NCBI GenBank assembly: GCA_019722365.1
Contig: JADFUC010000238.1
Location: 1-64,000 of the forward strand
Direction: 5' to 3'
DNA from: Lithospermum erythrorhizon
Taxonomy: Eukaryota; Streptophyta; Magnoliopsida; Boraginales; Boraginaceae
Length of the DNA: 64,000 nt
How positions within the stretch are numbered: position 1 is the stretch's first letter; every line of letters begins with the position of its first letter. The notes under the pieces are model-generated. The model did not search any database and was not told where the DNA came from. It saw only the letters and a program-made list of their open reading frames with translations. Made by a program: the position numbers and the translations under genes. Shown piece after piece: positions 37,133-50,100 of the stretch.

Positions 37133-40100
37133 ATGATGGAGGAGGGATCGGAGAAAGAGAACGGAGGCTTAACCTCAATGGACTCGATGGAATCGCGATG
37201 GGTATATCAGGAAGAAGACAAATCCGACGTGGACAATGGCCAAGATACGCCACGTGGCGGCTCCGTTGATTCATTGAGGGACAGCGTTGTTTCGGACGAC
37301 GACGATGATGATGACGTGGATGAGGATGTCTTGAGACAGAGGCTGATTAGAACAGGGCCGAGGTTGGATTCGTTTGATGTCGAAGCTCTTGAGGTCCCTG
37401 GTGCTACCCGGAATGATTTCGAGGTAATTGATTTATTTTCACTTCAATATATTACTCCTCCCTTTTTTTTTTTTTATTTCGCGTCAAATTTTACCACTTA
37501 TTACTAATTACTCATATATACCAATAAATATAAAATTTATATCATTAGATTCGTCTTTCAAAATAATTTCATAATACTATTTTTTTGTCATTTTTGAACA
37601 TATCGTTTAAGCATAATTGATGTGATGCGAAAACATCAAATAAAGAATAAAGGGAGGGAGTATGTTTTTGTTAATTTACAGAATTTTGATTGTTAAATTA
37701 GATCAATACTATTATGTAGATTCGGGTTTATGATTGTTGTGATCTGAATTGAGCAACTCAATTTTTTGAAATTTTGAGCTAAATTGTATTCGTATATGTT
37801 TGGAAATGCTAGTATTTATGATTTTTTTAATTAACACCATAATATTGATTCAAATCAAAGTTATGTTTATCTGATACTGGCCCAAAGCGGATGATGCCAT
37901 ATGATTCATAGTATTTGATTGTATTTGATTGGTACTACTGATACCATAAAAAATGCATCTAATCCACTAATAAGTTTTAGTAGTAAGGACAAAATGTGCT
38001 GGAAATACTCATGAGTGTTTGTTAATGGAGTCTATCAAATCTAATAACCTATAGATCCCGGGCTTTCGGGGGGCGGGTGTTACAGTTTGTCTATTTAGGC
38101 TATAAAGTATTTTAATTTTGATTTTTTTTTTGTCATGTTGATGGTTAAAGCAGATCAATACTATTATGTGGCTTCGGTTATGGTAAGATTTAATCAAGTT
38201 TGGAAGCTTAGATGAATAATTATAACTATATTAAAGTGGATGCATAGGTAATACAGTTCACCAATGAAACATTTAATTGTTCACTTTAATTAGATCTTGA
38301 AGCTAACTTATCATAGTAAGTCCATTTACAATTTCCGTTGAGGCTGTGTAAAATCAGACCTCCCTAGCCCTCTTAGGCGGGAGTCTTGTTAGACAAAAGA
38401 AAGTTATCTGCTACCTCAGTGTTAATCATAACAAATATATCAACAAAAGACATATTTGGTATGATTAGGTGTTGTCTTTAGTTATGATTAGTCAAGCCCA
38501 AAAGCTTACAGTAATTACTTATATTTGTATTCTGTTATCGGTAAGGTTCACAAACATTTATGCGGTATGCTTAACAATATCCACGAAACAATTTTCTGTT
38601 CTGTCTTGCATAAGGAATCTATTTCAAATTGTTGTCAATGTTGGACTGTCGGTATAGTATAGTTCTTATCCACTATAGAGATCTACGATGTTCTTGTTAT
38701 CTGAAGCTGATATAAACTCATAGCTAGGAGTTAGGACTCCTGGAAACTTTTTTTTTAGTTGCTTGAAATGACTATAGGAGGGTCTTTGCTTTCTTACAAA
38801 AAAAGCAAAGCATGCTTTGCTTGTTCGATTAATTATTTGTTTCTGTTCAAGATTCATGCCACAAGTGTTATTGTCCTAGTGTACTTTTTACTTTTGCCTA
38901 ATTTGTTGTGAAACTTGTGGTCCCATGATATTTATCTCGGTATTTAAAAAAACTTAATGCCAGCTTAATTCTCGAAATGTTCTTGTAGGACGGCAATCTT
39001 GGCAGAAAGTTTGTTCTAGCCTTCCAGGCATTAGGAGTTGTCTTTGGTGATGTGGGTATTAGCCCATTATATACTTTCAGTGTGATGTTCAGCAAAGCTC
39101 CAATTAATGGAAATGAAGATGTTCTTGGTGCCCTATCCCTAGTTTTGTACACCCTGATCTTAATGTCACTAGTAAAGTATATACTTATTGTTCTTTGGGC
39201 CAATGATGATGGTGAAGGTATGATAGAGTTGTTTACTGTACATTTTGATATTTCTATATTTCCATGTGAACCATTGAGTTATTGTTTTCCATTGCTTGTC
39301 ACCCCAGGCGGAACATTTGCTTTATACTCATTAATTTGTAGGCATGCAAAGGTGAGCCTTCTTCCAAATCAACTTCCATCGGATGCTCGAATATCAAGCT
39401 TCAGACTACAGGTTCCATCTGCAGAACTTGAGAGATCGTTAAGAATAAAAGAAAGACTTGAGGCTTCTCTGACATTGAAGAAGCTTCTTTTAGCATTAGT
39501 TCTTGCGGGTACTGCCATGGTTATAGCTAATGGTGTTGTTACACCAGCAATGTCAGGTGATTTGTTACCACTTGTCTTCTTAATTTCTGTGCTGATCGTC
39601 CCTTGTAAAGAAGTGCATATTTTGTTAGTTGTAATAGATGTCCTGAACTTCTTCTTTTTTGCAGTAAGTTCTGCAGTTGGCGGTTTGAGAGTTGGTGTAT
39701 CTGGTGTAAAACAAGGTAATAGTTCTCGTTTTCTCTTTTTACATTTCTCATTTTCTCTTTTTACATTTCTCATTTTCTCTTTTTACATTTCAACCCCACA
39801 TATACTTTTTAATGGGATGTGCTGTGTTATTAGCATTTGTGTTATTGCAACTGATAGTTTCCTATGCACTTAAGATCTGGATTACATTTAGTTGAATTTA
39901 GATATGCGTTCTTGCAATTACTAAATTGAATAGATGACATCACCTTCTAATTTGTGTATTTCTGCCCATCTGTATAAGTTTATACTTTATAGCAGGACTC
40001 TGGATCTAAACTAGCTCAGTTTCATTGTATAACCATATCCTATATGACTAATTCTGTGTTGGTGGGTTATTGGCAATAGATAGAAATCAGCTTGATTTCT

Positions 40101-43100
40101 TACTGTGTTTTCGTTGCAATAGAACCTATATTCTTCTATTTCTGTTAATCAACTAAACAGCCTCTCTGTTATTACAAGGGTAAGGGGGGGCATGTCATTG
40201 TTGCAATCAACCAAAAATGGCTCACTACACTACCTACGACTTGTATATGTTACCTCATATTTTGTCAACTCAGGAACAGCCTCCGTGTTATCAAAGGGAT
40301 AAGGCACTAAGGCTGTGTACAATATCCCCCCGTCCCTATCCCTCTTAGGTGAGAGCTCCTATAGAGGACTGGTGCATGTTGTGAAAAAATTCAGTTATTT
40401 ACATATGACGTCATGGGCTAGCTTATACCATGTATGTGGGACTGCTCTATTTTGTAAATACTATGCACATTATTCATCCTTTTGGTGTATTTTAATTTGC
40501 AGATCAAGTTGTGATGATATCAGTTGCATTTCTGGTAATTTTGTTTAGTGTACAAAAGTACGGAACAAGTAAAGTGGATCTTGTGGTTGGTCCTGCCTTG
40601 TTCATATGGTTCTGCTCTCTTGGAGGAATAGGTATCTACAACATTTTAAAATATGATTCACAAGTGTGGAGGGCATTTAATCCGGTTCACATATATTACT
40701 ACTTCAAGCGCAACTCAACTAAAGCATGGTATTCTCTTGGGGGTTGTATTCTGTGTGCAACAGGTATATGCCTTCAAAATTCTTTATTCTTGTTGGTATA
40801 GGATTTTTATTCTCGAATATGGTGGATTGAATTTTAGAAGAGATTGATGGTCTCTCTTTCTCTTGTCTTCATTTTGCAGTAACATAATGTTAGTTTGATC
40901 TGGTTAACACTAAAAATCATAAGTATACTATCTTATTTCCTTCCAATTTGTGAAGTATGCTGCTTTTATTATTGGTTCTGTATGTGTAACTTTCAATTAT
41001 CTCTACTAATTTATTTCATCCTTAAGGTACCGATTCTTCATCTCCTTATTTCAGGTTCTGAAGCAATGTTTGCTGATCTTTGCTATTTTTCAGTTAGATC
41101 AGTTCAGGTACATAAGAGAGATCACATTTTCCTTTTCCCCAAAAGAATTCTTACTTAGTTACTTAATATCTCGTTATCTTCTTTTTCTCTTTCTTGCAGC
41201 TTACTTTTGTGTTTCTTGTCCTGCCTTGTCTTCTTTTGGGTTACCTCGGTCAAGCTGCCTACCTTATGGAGAATCATGCTGACACAACACAAGCCTTCTT
41301 CTCATCTATTCCTGGTAAATACATAAAATCCGTATGCGAGTGTGTGCATGTGTGTAGTGGGATGGAACTTAGGATGATTATGTTGCTCCATTTTAGTCTT
41401 ATAAAGTGTCTTATCCTCTTTCAAATGTCCAAAATTTTCATTCCCGCTCTTCAAGTATATCTATAGTCATGCGATGGCATCTTTCTTTTGCTACTTCCAT
41501 GTTGAAAAATAACATGCGACAGTAACAGTATATGTTTGGCGAACACCCTTTTAATTTGAAATGTAAGGATAGTCTACTTGGAGTCTTGGACAATCTTTTT
41601 CTGGAACTGGGACCAGTGTTTACTGGAAATTTTCGATTCCTACTCTGAGAACTTATGCATCACTACTATGTTATTATAAAAATAGTATACATGCAGTGCA
41701 GCCTAGCTACTGCTCTCGTTATATTGGATAGTAGATTGTGTCAGCAAAACAAGAATAGTGAAAAATACGCACAACTTATTATTGGGGATAGTGTGGCATC
41801 TAATCTTTATGATTCTATTTATATTGGTTATCTTTGAAATAGTATTTATTCCTTCATTTGTTTCCAACTCATGTAATGTCTGATATCGTTTGGATTGTTT
41901 ACCAAACACATGAGATGCACACTCAACACTTCGTATCTACTGTGAAGTAATAGATAGTCGTTGCACTTCATGTTGGGTCAATTTGGGAACAACCTCTTTA
42001 TTATCACAGGGATAAGGTTGCATATCCCCCCGCTTTGGCTGGAGGGCCTTTTAGAAGGATTGGAGCATGTTATTGTTGTTGTAATGTTATTTGTTGCCGA
42101 CTCATAAATTGAGGTAGTAGATAGTGTTTGCACTCCACTCTTGGGTCAATTCGGAAACAACCTCCTTGTTATCACCAAGGTTAATGTTGCGTTCTATCTG
42201 ACCCCTCTTACCCCACTAGGCGGGAGCCTCTTCAAAGGCGTTTGGGCATGTTGATGTTAATGTACACTAGTCTGTGCTCTACCATTCCAGCCAACGATTA
42301 GTGTTATAAAGAGATAATACACTTTCCTCCTGTTTCAATTTTCTTATTAATAGTTTACGTTATTGGTATGCTTACTGTTATCTTCTTGCTAAAGAGGTTT
42401 AACTATAAGGCAGAGGTATATGCAACTAGTCATTGATATACTTTTACTTTACTGCTGCAGGTGGAGCCTTTTGGCCTGTATTCATCATTGCTAATGTTGC
42501 AGCACTGATAGCCAGTCGGGCAATGACAACAGCCACTTTTTCTTGTATTAAACAGTCAACAGCTCTGGGTTGTTTCCCTCGTCTTAAAATTGTTCATACT
42601 TCTCGAAAGTTCATGGCCCACATTTATATCCCTGTCATGAATTGGTTTCTTCTGGCATTCTCTCTGGTGGTTGTCTGCTCTATATCAAGTATATATGAGA
42701 TCGGGAATGCTTATGGTAAGACTAATGTTTCTTGTGTTCAATTTATGTGCTTTTAGAGCATGTGCATCAACTCCCCTAAAAATTTCTCTAAAATACACTC
42801 CCAAACATCATTTTTTTATTTTTTGGATTAGCTTTTCATATATGTTCTTTAGCAGATTCCCTATTATTCACTTCACTATTAAAAAAAATAATAGGAAGAG
42901 TGTAAATTTAGGGGGTGAAGAGGACGGGTGAATAAATTTATGGGGACCCGACTTATTTTAGGGGAGCTGGAAAAACACTATTTTTTTCATTTTTAGTGAT
43001 TTCAACTCTTATTTTAGCTTTTAGGGGATCTGATGCACATGCTCTTTCGTAGCTGTTCACTCTGTGCTTCTATTTTCTTGATGTCAAATGTAGTTTTTAA

Positions 43101-45217
43101 TAAATAAGTTTCATATTTTTTAACTGTCTTGGAGAGACTAGAGAGGCAATGCTCTGCATGAGTCCAAACACATTCCAAAAGGGTGTAATCATATTGGAGA
43201 CCAGAAAATTAGCATCATCCTGCATTGGTGTTTACATCTCTAGACTTGCATGACCCTTGCCTTCATATTCCTGATGTTTCTTAGTTAAAAAATTGAATCA
43301 TGTGCTTATCTTCCAAGAAAGTTATTGCCATGAATTTATCAATTTGCACATGTTTTTGAACCTAAACACACACACACAGACTGATAAATGGTTCTAGGCA
43401 TTGCATTCCTTTGAGAAGTCTTAGAATCTGTAACAAAACATCATTGAAGGTAAGAGCTTGCCAAAGGACTAGTTCTCTGTTGGTACTGCAGACCACATCC
43501 TGCTGTGGAGTTTCACATGTATATTTTTCTGAAACATTTCACTTTTGTGTCCTTTGCCTTCCTTCCATCTCTGTTTCTTTGTCCCTGAATATCTTAGTAT
43601 CGCCTCCTCTCTGATACTTTGAGATGGGTTTCTTTTGTCAGGAATTGCTGAAGTTGGTGTGATGATGATGAGTACAATCTTAGTAACCCTTGTGATGCTT
43701 CTTATATGGCAGATAAACATTATTATTGTGCTGAGTTTTGTGATTTTTTTCCTGGGCCTGGAGTTGACTTTCTTTTCATCTGTCTTGTGGAATGTGAAAG
43801 ATGGAAGTTGGATCATACTGGTATTTGCTGTTGTAATGTTTTTTATTATGTACATCTGGAATTATGGCAGCAAGCTGAAGTATGAAACAGAGGTTAGGAA
43901 GAAGATGTCAATAGATAAGTTACGTCAGCTGGGTCCAAACCTTGGGACAATTCGAGCACCTGGTATTGGTTTACTCTACAATGAACTGGCAAAAGGAATA
44001 CCTGCTATTTTTGGACATTTCTTGACATCTCTTCCTGCTGCACATTCCATGATTATATTTGTATGCATAAAATACGTACCTGTTCCTGTGGTGCCTCAAG
44101 GTGAAAGATTTCTCTTCCGTCGAGTTTGTCCAAAAAGCTACCATATCTTCCGTTGTGTGGCCAGGTAACTGTTTCAACTACCCAATCACATCTAAAGTGA
44201 CTCTTGTTTTGGACCTTCAAATGTTCTTTATTTGTATCTTTCAGCTTGTCACTCTCTTAGGTTCTAAGCTAGTTAACTTCTCATATGATAGATATTACAT
44301 GCTTTGTATACCTCCTCTTGTCTCAAAATTGCTGATTGCTTAGCAAAAAAATACAAGAATTAAGGAGGTGTAAAAGCAGGAGACACATTCATTTAATTCT
44401 TATCATTTCAAGGACAGAACAACTTCTCAACCAATGAAAATAAGAGGAGCGTAGGAGACTAAGCAATAAGGTTAAGAATTTTAAAAAGAAAAATACAAAA
44501 GTTGCATTTAGAAAGTAAATGATCAAGGTTTCCTTTTATTTCGTGTGTTGTTTGTTGAATATTATCTGCAATGTCCTGTAGTTTCTTGTTTTGCATGAGT
44601 TAGGCACTTCACTTTCACGTCATGCCTCTATCCTTGTTATGAAGTGTGCTGGTTGTAAATATCTCTAAAAATTGTCAAACAGATATGGCTATAAGGATAC
44701 GCGCAAAGAAAATCATCAAACGTTTCAGCAGCTGCTCATTGAGAGCCTTGAGAAGTTCATCTGTCGTGAAGCTCAGGAACGATCACTTGAGAGTGATGGT
44801 GACTATGATTCAGATTCTGAAGAAGAGAATCCTAGATCAAGTTTTCTGACAGTTCCAAATGGGAGTATTTATTCTCTGAACGTCCCTCTCCTTGCCGACT
44901 TTAATAGCCCAAGAAACGCCACATGTGGAGCAACTACTTCAGAAGAGATTAAGTCGTCTCCAGAACCTGTTGTTACATTGGACTCAGAGCAAAGTCTTGA
45001 GAAAGAGCTGTCTTTCATTCGCAAAGCCAAAGAATCGGGAGTAGTATATCTTCTTGGTCACGGCAATATCAGGGCAAGGAAGGAATCATGGTTCATTAAA
45101 AAACTTGTCATAAACTATTTTTATGCTTTCTTAAGAAAGAACTGTAGGAGGGGAACTGCGAATTTAAGTGTACCTCACACCAATTTGATGCAAGTCGGCA
45201 TGACATACTGGGTTTGA
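37133..45217 (+). CDS. KUP7: KT/HAK/KUP potassium transporter, KUP7-like, 10 exons, 853 aa
   Basis: Exons 37133-37423, 38989-39217, 39308-39556, 39665-39715, 40503-40763, 41055-41107, 41200-41314, 42461-42715, 43642-44164 and 44683-45217 join in phase into an 853-residue protein, close to the 858 I recall for Arabidopsis KUP7. These proteins move K+ across the plasma membrane, probably with H+. An acidic cytosolic N-terminus (RLIRTGPR..SFDVEALEVPG at about 69-92) precedes the membrane domain of about 12 helices (roughly 105-620). A long cytosolic C-terminus has ERSLESDG, a serine/acidic run, and the closing NYFYAFLRKNCRRG. Family blocks include FGDVGISPLY (116-125), GVVTPAMS (249-256) and ENHADTTQAFFSSIPG. 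Four usually conserved residues differ: Ile121, Asn248, Tyr495 and Asn804. No stop or frameshift is present. Introns hold a Stowaway MITE, a Tourist-like MITE and SINE tails. Confidence 0.92.
37455..37660. mobile_element. Stowaway-like MITE in KUP intron 1
   Basis: It begins CTCCTCCCTTTTTT and ends AAAGGGAGGGAG, an imperfect terminal inverted repeat, with TA on both sides (37453-37454 and 37661-37662). Length 206 bases, AT-rich interior, no coding capacity: the classic Tc1/mariner-derived Stowaway layout. Confidence 0.8.
38338..38392 (+). repeat. Au-like SINE 3' fragment in KUP intron 1
   Basis: GAGGCTGTGTAAAATCAGAC followed by CTCCCTAGCCCTCTTAGGCGG resembles the Au SINE body (AAGGCTGCGTACA..ACCCTCC..CCCC). 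Only a short fragment is left. Confidence 0.45.
39726..39791 (+). repeat. 22-bp tandem repeat x3 in KUP intron 4
   Basis: Three nearly identical copies of TCATTTTCTCTTTTTACATT plus TC lie ten bases after the exon 4 donor. Confidence 0.9.
40150..40385 (+). repeat. Au-like SINE tails in KUP intron 4
   Basis: Two partial copies: 40156-40190 (AACAGCCTCTCTGTTATTAC followed by AAGGGTAAGG) and 40271-40383 (GGAACAGCCTCCGTGTTATC, then AAGGGATAAGG, GGCTGTGTACA, CCCCCGTCCC and a GGTGCATGTTG end). This matches the plant Au SINE body in the same orientation as the gene. Confidence 0.6.
41945..42265 (+). repeat. Two tandem Au-like SINE copies in KUP intron 7
   Basis: Copies at 41945-42086 and 42112-42265 share TAGATAGTNGTTGCACT, TTGGGTCAATT.GG.AACAAC, CTC.TTATCAC..AGG, and end in GCATGTTATTGTTGTTG or GCATGTTGATGTTAATG. 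The (TTG)n end and internal blocks match the Au SINE family. Confidence 0.65.
42756..43044. mobile_element. Tourist-like MITE in KUP intron 8
   Basis: The left end GAGCATGTGCATCAACTCCC and the right end, read in reverse, GAGCATGTGCATCAGATCCC form terminal inverted repeats of about 25 bases with two mismatches. TTA precedes the element and TTT follows it, consistent with a mutated 3-bp PIF/Harbinger target duplication. Length 289 bases, no coding capacity. Confidence 0.85.
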
Positions 45218-46120
45218 GATCTCACATTGACACTGATCGTGAATATCGAGAGAGTTTTTAGACTGTATAATCGAGCTATACTGTGGTCCAGCAACCAGGA
45301 GCACGCATAGTTGGCTAATACCAGCAAGAAATGTACAAATTTAAAGCCTATGATTTTAGAGGATTCCATTATTTGGGAATGTTTTACCCGGTAACGTTTC
45401 CCCTTCCCTTCATCCATCTATAGCTTATGCTTTCATATATACAAATTACTTGATTTATGTATGTCTGTACTCTGTATTGAGGCAAAGCGTGATCGTTGTA
45501 TGAAGTTATCTAACCACTGTAAATTCCTAGCTGAGGAGGGCGAATTATGCTTAAAATTGTTTAATTTTGATTGTGTGTTCTGTTCAAGATATACTTCATG
45601 TTCCACATTATGAGTCCTTTTTTTTAGATCCTTAGGGTGGTGTTTGAATAGGGGTATTTGTAGGATTTGTTTTTTTGTATTTAAAAAAACTCTTCCCACA
45701 ATTATAGCATGCATAATCTATTATCGGATTTGTTGCCTAATTTTATTCCAATTCGATTTTTACCTTTTTGATTCTATTGTTTTTATTTTCATTTCTTTTA
45801 AATTATAATTTGGTTTAATTTCATCCCAGGCACGACGCTTTTTGTCAGCGCTTTGAATAAGCAGCTTAAAACAGCATTTAGTAAGCATGCTTGATGTATT
45901 TTTGACACACGAGCTTTTTAAAATCGTACTGTATTTTTTGAAAACCAAATCAAATTTTTAGAAAGGTAATTTAGTTAAATAACATTCAAATAACTCGGTG
46001 CACTCATTTGAGCCTTAAGCAGACTTAAACATATTAGCTTAACTTTTTATATGGCATCCCTACTTTTTTACTTATAGGACCTTTTAGGCAGTAAAAGCGG
46101 GCCAGAAATATCTGCAGAAC
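45218..46120 (+). other. 3' UTR of the K+ transporter and AT-rich intergenic DNA
   Basis: The first several hundred bases after the stop are presumably 3' UTR. No further gene is supported. Confidence 0.4.
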
Positions 46121-47101
46121 TATGGTATGTTGAAGTTAGGATCCTTGAGAAATTTGTCGAACTAGTTCGATTCGATCCGATTTTTGTGAACCTCAAAATT
46201 TGAGTTCGAAGTTCGGTCCGCACCATTTTTTTGGGTTATTATTCAACTCGATTCGGTCCGAATTCTGAAGCGGTTAGCAAAAAGTTCGGTCAGAGCGAAA
46301 ATTAAGTGACTAATTAATTTTAAAATCAAATTCTAAAATCCCATTTTCATAATCGATTGAGTCCTAATTCCGTCAAAATCAAACATCAAATTAAAAAATA
46401 AATTAGTCCAAGAAATAATTATTACCTAAATGATATCCCTAATTAAAATCTAAAAATCAAAACATAATTGAAACAATCAGTTAATTGAATACAATTTGAG
46501 CTATATCTAGAAGGTAATCTCGTAAATAGCCGGAGAAGGTGGGAACATCGGCGATTTCAACTTCATCCCTTGGCGGTTGCTCGGCTCGGGTGAACCTAAA
46601 TGAAGTTTGGATTTTTAGTTTAAGAATTGATGTTTGAGTGAAATTATTGGAGTAGTGGAACTCTACTGAATTGGGTTAGTGATCATATATTCATATGGTG
46701 AAATTAGTGAATCTGATGAATATGGTGGAAAGTCAAAAGATTGGATTTTTAGTTTCATATTTGATGTTTGAGAATTTAATAGGGTTATTGTCTAGTTAAG
46801 GATGTTTTGTTTGTGCGATGTTGGACCGGGCTATTGGTTTTGTGGTCCTCGGAAACTCTAATTGGGCGACCTCTGAAGCGTGGCAAGTGGGCGGAGTTCG
46901 GGTGGGCCGGATTCGTTAGTCAGGCTTCGATGGTCGTTTCGGGTTCGGCCAGCGTTCGTTAGGCCAACGTCCATTGCGTCGGCCTTTACTAATGGGGTGG
47001 GGTGGGCCGGTTTTTAACAAAAAATGTTCGTCCGGCACGCGTTAGATTTAGATTCGGTGGGCGTTAGGGCCCTTGCGTTCGTTAGTGGTTCGTTAACGCG
47101 G

Positions 47102-50100
47102 GGCGTCCGCTAGAATAAACCGGACGTGGGTAGAAGGCATCTTAAATGGATTCTCTTGGCCTTATTAGCGGATGTCCGCTTTATTCTACCGGGCCGTCAG
47201 GTGGCTTCGTTAATATGATAGCCGTTTTGACAGAGATATCCGTTATTAGCGGACGTCCGGTTTGACTACCGGACGTCCGGTTCAGAAAAAATAGCCATTT
47301 TCTCCTCCTATAAATAAAGAACCACAACTTTCATTAAATTACTCACATGAATATCATCATTAATTCATATTACTTGATTATACAAGCTAGTTCATTCAGC
47401 ATTAAACATTATGTCATGCTTGGTTCTTGGTTTTACTCTTCCAATTATAAATGTTCTATATTCATCTTGGAGAATAAATAATTTGATCAAATTTCCAAGA
47501 ATTAGCATCCATCATCTTCAATGGAATACGAGTTGCATTGAAATTGGTACAATCTTTTCATCTACTCATTTATTATATTACTTGTTTACTTGGTATAAAA
47601 CTTGTTAGAATTTCAACTTATTTAGTATTGTAAGTTTTTTTTAATGGCTCCTAAAAGAATTGGAATATTAAATTGGAGGTGGTGGAACTACAATTGACAT
47701 TGACACAAACCCTCAATGGAGCCCAAACTTTGTCAGTGTTGATAATTTTAATAATATAGATACAGATGATGAGATACCGAAGGAGGGAAGAAGTAGATTT
47801 TAATTAAATCGAAAAAGGCAAAAATAAGGTAGGAGATGAAAACCCAATATCCACTCAAGAATCATCCCGAGCTAGCACCGGTAAAAGTTTAGTTCAAAGA
47901 AAAAAGACATCATGGGTTTGGAAATACTTTGTGCCCGATCGAGAAAATGACAAAGCTACATGTATACTTTGTAAAAACATATATAGTTATAAGACGGGAG
48001 GGGGAAAAGGTGGAACCGGACATTTTATTAGACATGTTTGATGACTTGACATCAAACAAGACATCAACGAAATAGAAGGAATGGAAGAAAGAAGATATGC
48101 TAAATGATTTGCTCTATTAAGAAGATGAGTTAGATCAAGAATGAACTTGTACTTCTTTAATTTATTATGTTGATGATATATAGCTCCCTGGCCCTTACAG
48201 TATAAAATGTGAGCGGCTTAATAAAAAGAATAAGTTTATATTTTCATTTCATATTTACATGATTATCTTATTATAAAGTTTTTCGATAAAAATATGGTCA
48301 AAAGCAGACGTCCTCATGCCATGACGGACGTCCTGCATACTCCAACGGACGTCGCCTATGTCACCGAATGGATGTCCTTTACATATACTTGATCACAGCA
48401 AGCGGATGTCGATGCAATCGATGGCGACTTAATTTTAGCGGGCGTCCGATACTTAAGCAGACGTCCGTTTGATATATTAATAATTCAAGCGGGCGTCCGA
48501 TAAATGGCGTTAAGTACGGAAGAGTCATTAGGCAGTTAATTTTAAGCGGATGTCAGATAAGCGAAGCGGACATCCGGCAATCGCGGTGGGCCTTATAAAT
48601 TGCTCCGAACCTAATTGTTCTTCATTTTCTCAATTATAGCGATTATAACGCAAAATTTCATATTTTCTCTGCTTCTACTATAAAACTTCGTCTTTTCTAA
48701 GTTTAAGTGTACAAAGTGTTCTATAACACTTAAAAGACACATTTTTCATTTACTTCTAATTTGGTAATTATCTCATTCTGATGAAGAAAGATATCCCTAT
48801 GAGGAGGAGAAAGAAGCAAAGGGAAAGAAGCAAAGGAGGAGGTCTCACTTTCCTTGCCATTACAACCCGCCGAGCTCAACAAGTTTATGAAGAAAACCAT
48901 CAACTTGAATTGTATGTTGATGAAAAAGAACTTGAAGGTACAAATGCCGTTGTTGGTTTGAATTTTCATGGTTGGTTGAATCTTGCTAGAATTTAATGTA
49001 TATGGTACCGGAATTAGTTAGAGAATTTTGTAATAATATGCAAGTGAATTGCGAAATGATTCAATTATTTGGTATGTTCATAAAAGGCATTTTTAGATTC
49101 TCATATGATAGCTCAAGAATTTAGGTGAGGATTATAGCCACTTTTCTGAATGACCTCCTAGAAATTGAGTTTAAGTGTCCATTTACTCGGATGGAAACAA
49201 TTAGTTATTTTAACAATGATAGAATGTGTGATGATGATAAAAATCTTGGAGGCATCACGATGGTGGTCAACAAAGCTAGCTTTTAAGATTGTAAAAGATA
49301 TATTTTGATGCACACTTTAAAAAGCAACGATCAATCGTGAGTGTCATTCATACCTTAGTCACATAACTTAGATAGAAGCGTCATACAGATTGGATTAAAT
49401 ATGGATAGGAGTAAGGGAAGTCGTTCTTACACGTATGGTATGTTGGTATCAATTTGCTTGGTAAATGAGGGGGTGAATGTGAATAAGGAAATGCCTGAAT
49501 TTGTAGGTTCAACACAAAAGATTAGGGAAACAATCCTTGACCAACCAAAAATATATTGAAGGTGGAAAGATGAAGTGTAGTCAAAATGGAAGGTGTATGA
49601 ATTGTTCGAACTGTCATGAAAGGAAATTTAGAACCACAAAATGGTTTGGCACCCACAGCCTCCACAAGGATGGGCCTTGAATCCCCTTGGGAAGTCCGTT
49701 CCCCCTGCGTATTCGAGGTCCTAGTGCTGACTAACCGTCATCTCGTCCGTCCCGTGACCATGATTGTAGTCTCACAGTGACCATGAGATGTTGTTGGATA
49801 TGTACAAAGGTACGAATGCAATGTATTCTATATTGATTAAATTATATACACCATCATTATTTTTATTGAATATTGAAATGTGTAGGTTGGAAAAATATAC
49901 AACTTGAAATCACGGAGGATTAGTCGTTTGGATTCCGTTGATAAATCGTTATGTGGAATTGAAAAGCGTGATATGGCGTGTATCCGGGAGGTATCCGCGT
50001 CGATGATGCCCCACCCAAATCCCCAGATATGATAGATGAAGATGAAAGAATAATGTTCTATGTTTTATTTTCTTTTATAAATGAACTTTAGTCTATTTTT

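Noticed and set aside
39369..39773. 134-codon minus-strand open frame within the K+ transporter gene
   Set aside because: It is the antisense shadow of exons 3-4; the plus strand has clear KUP homology.
48781..48996. 71-codon frame with a very basic start in the hAT region
   Set aside because: No recognised domain and no conserved neighbours; could be a host fragment but I cannot support a gene.
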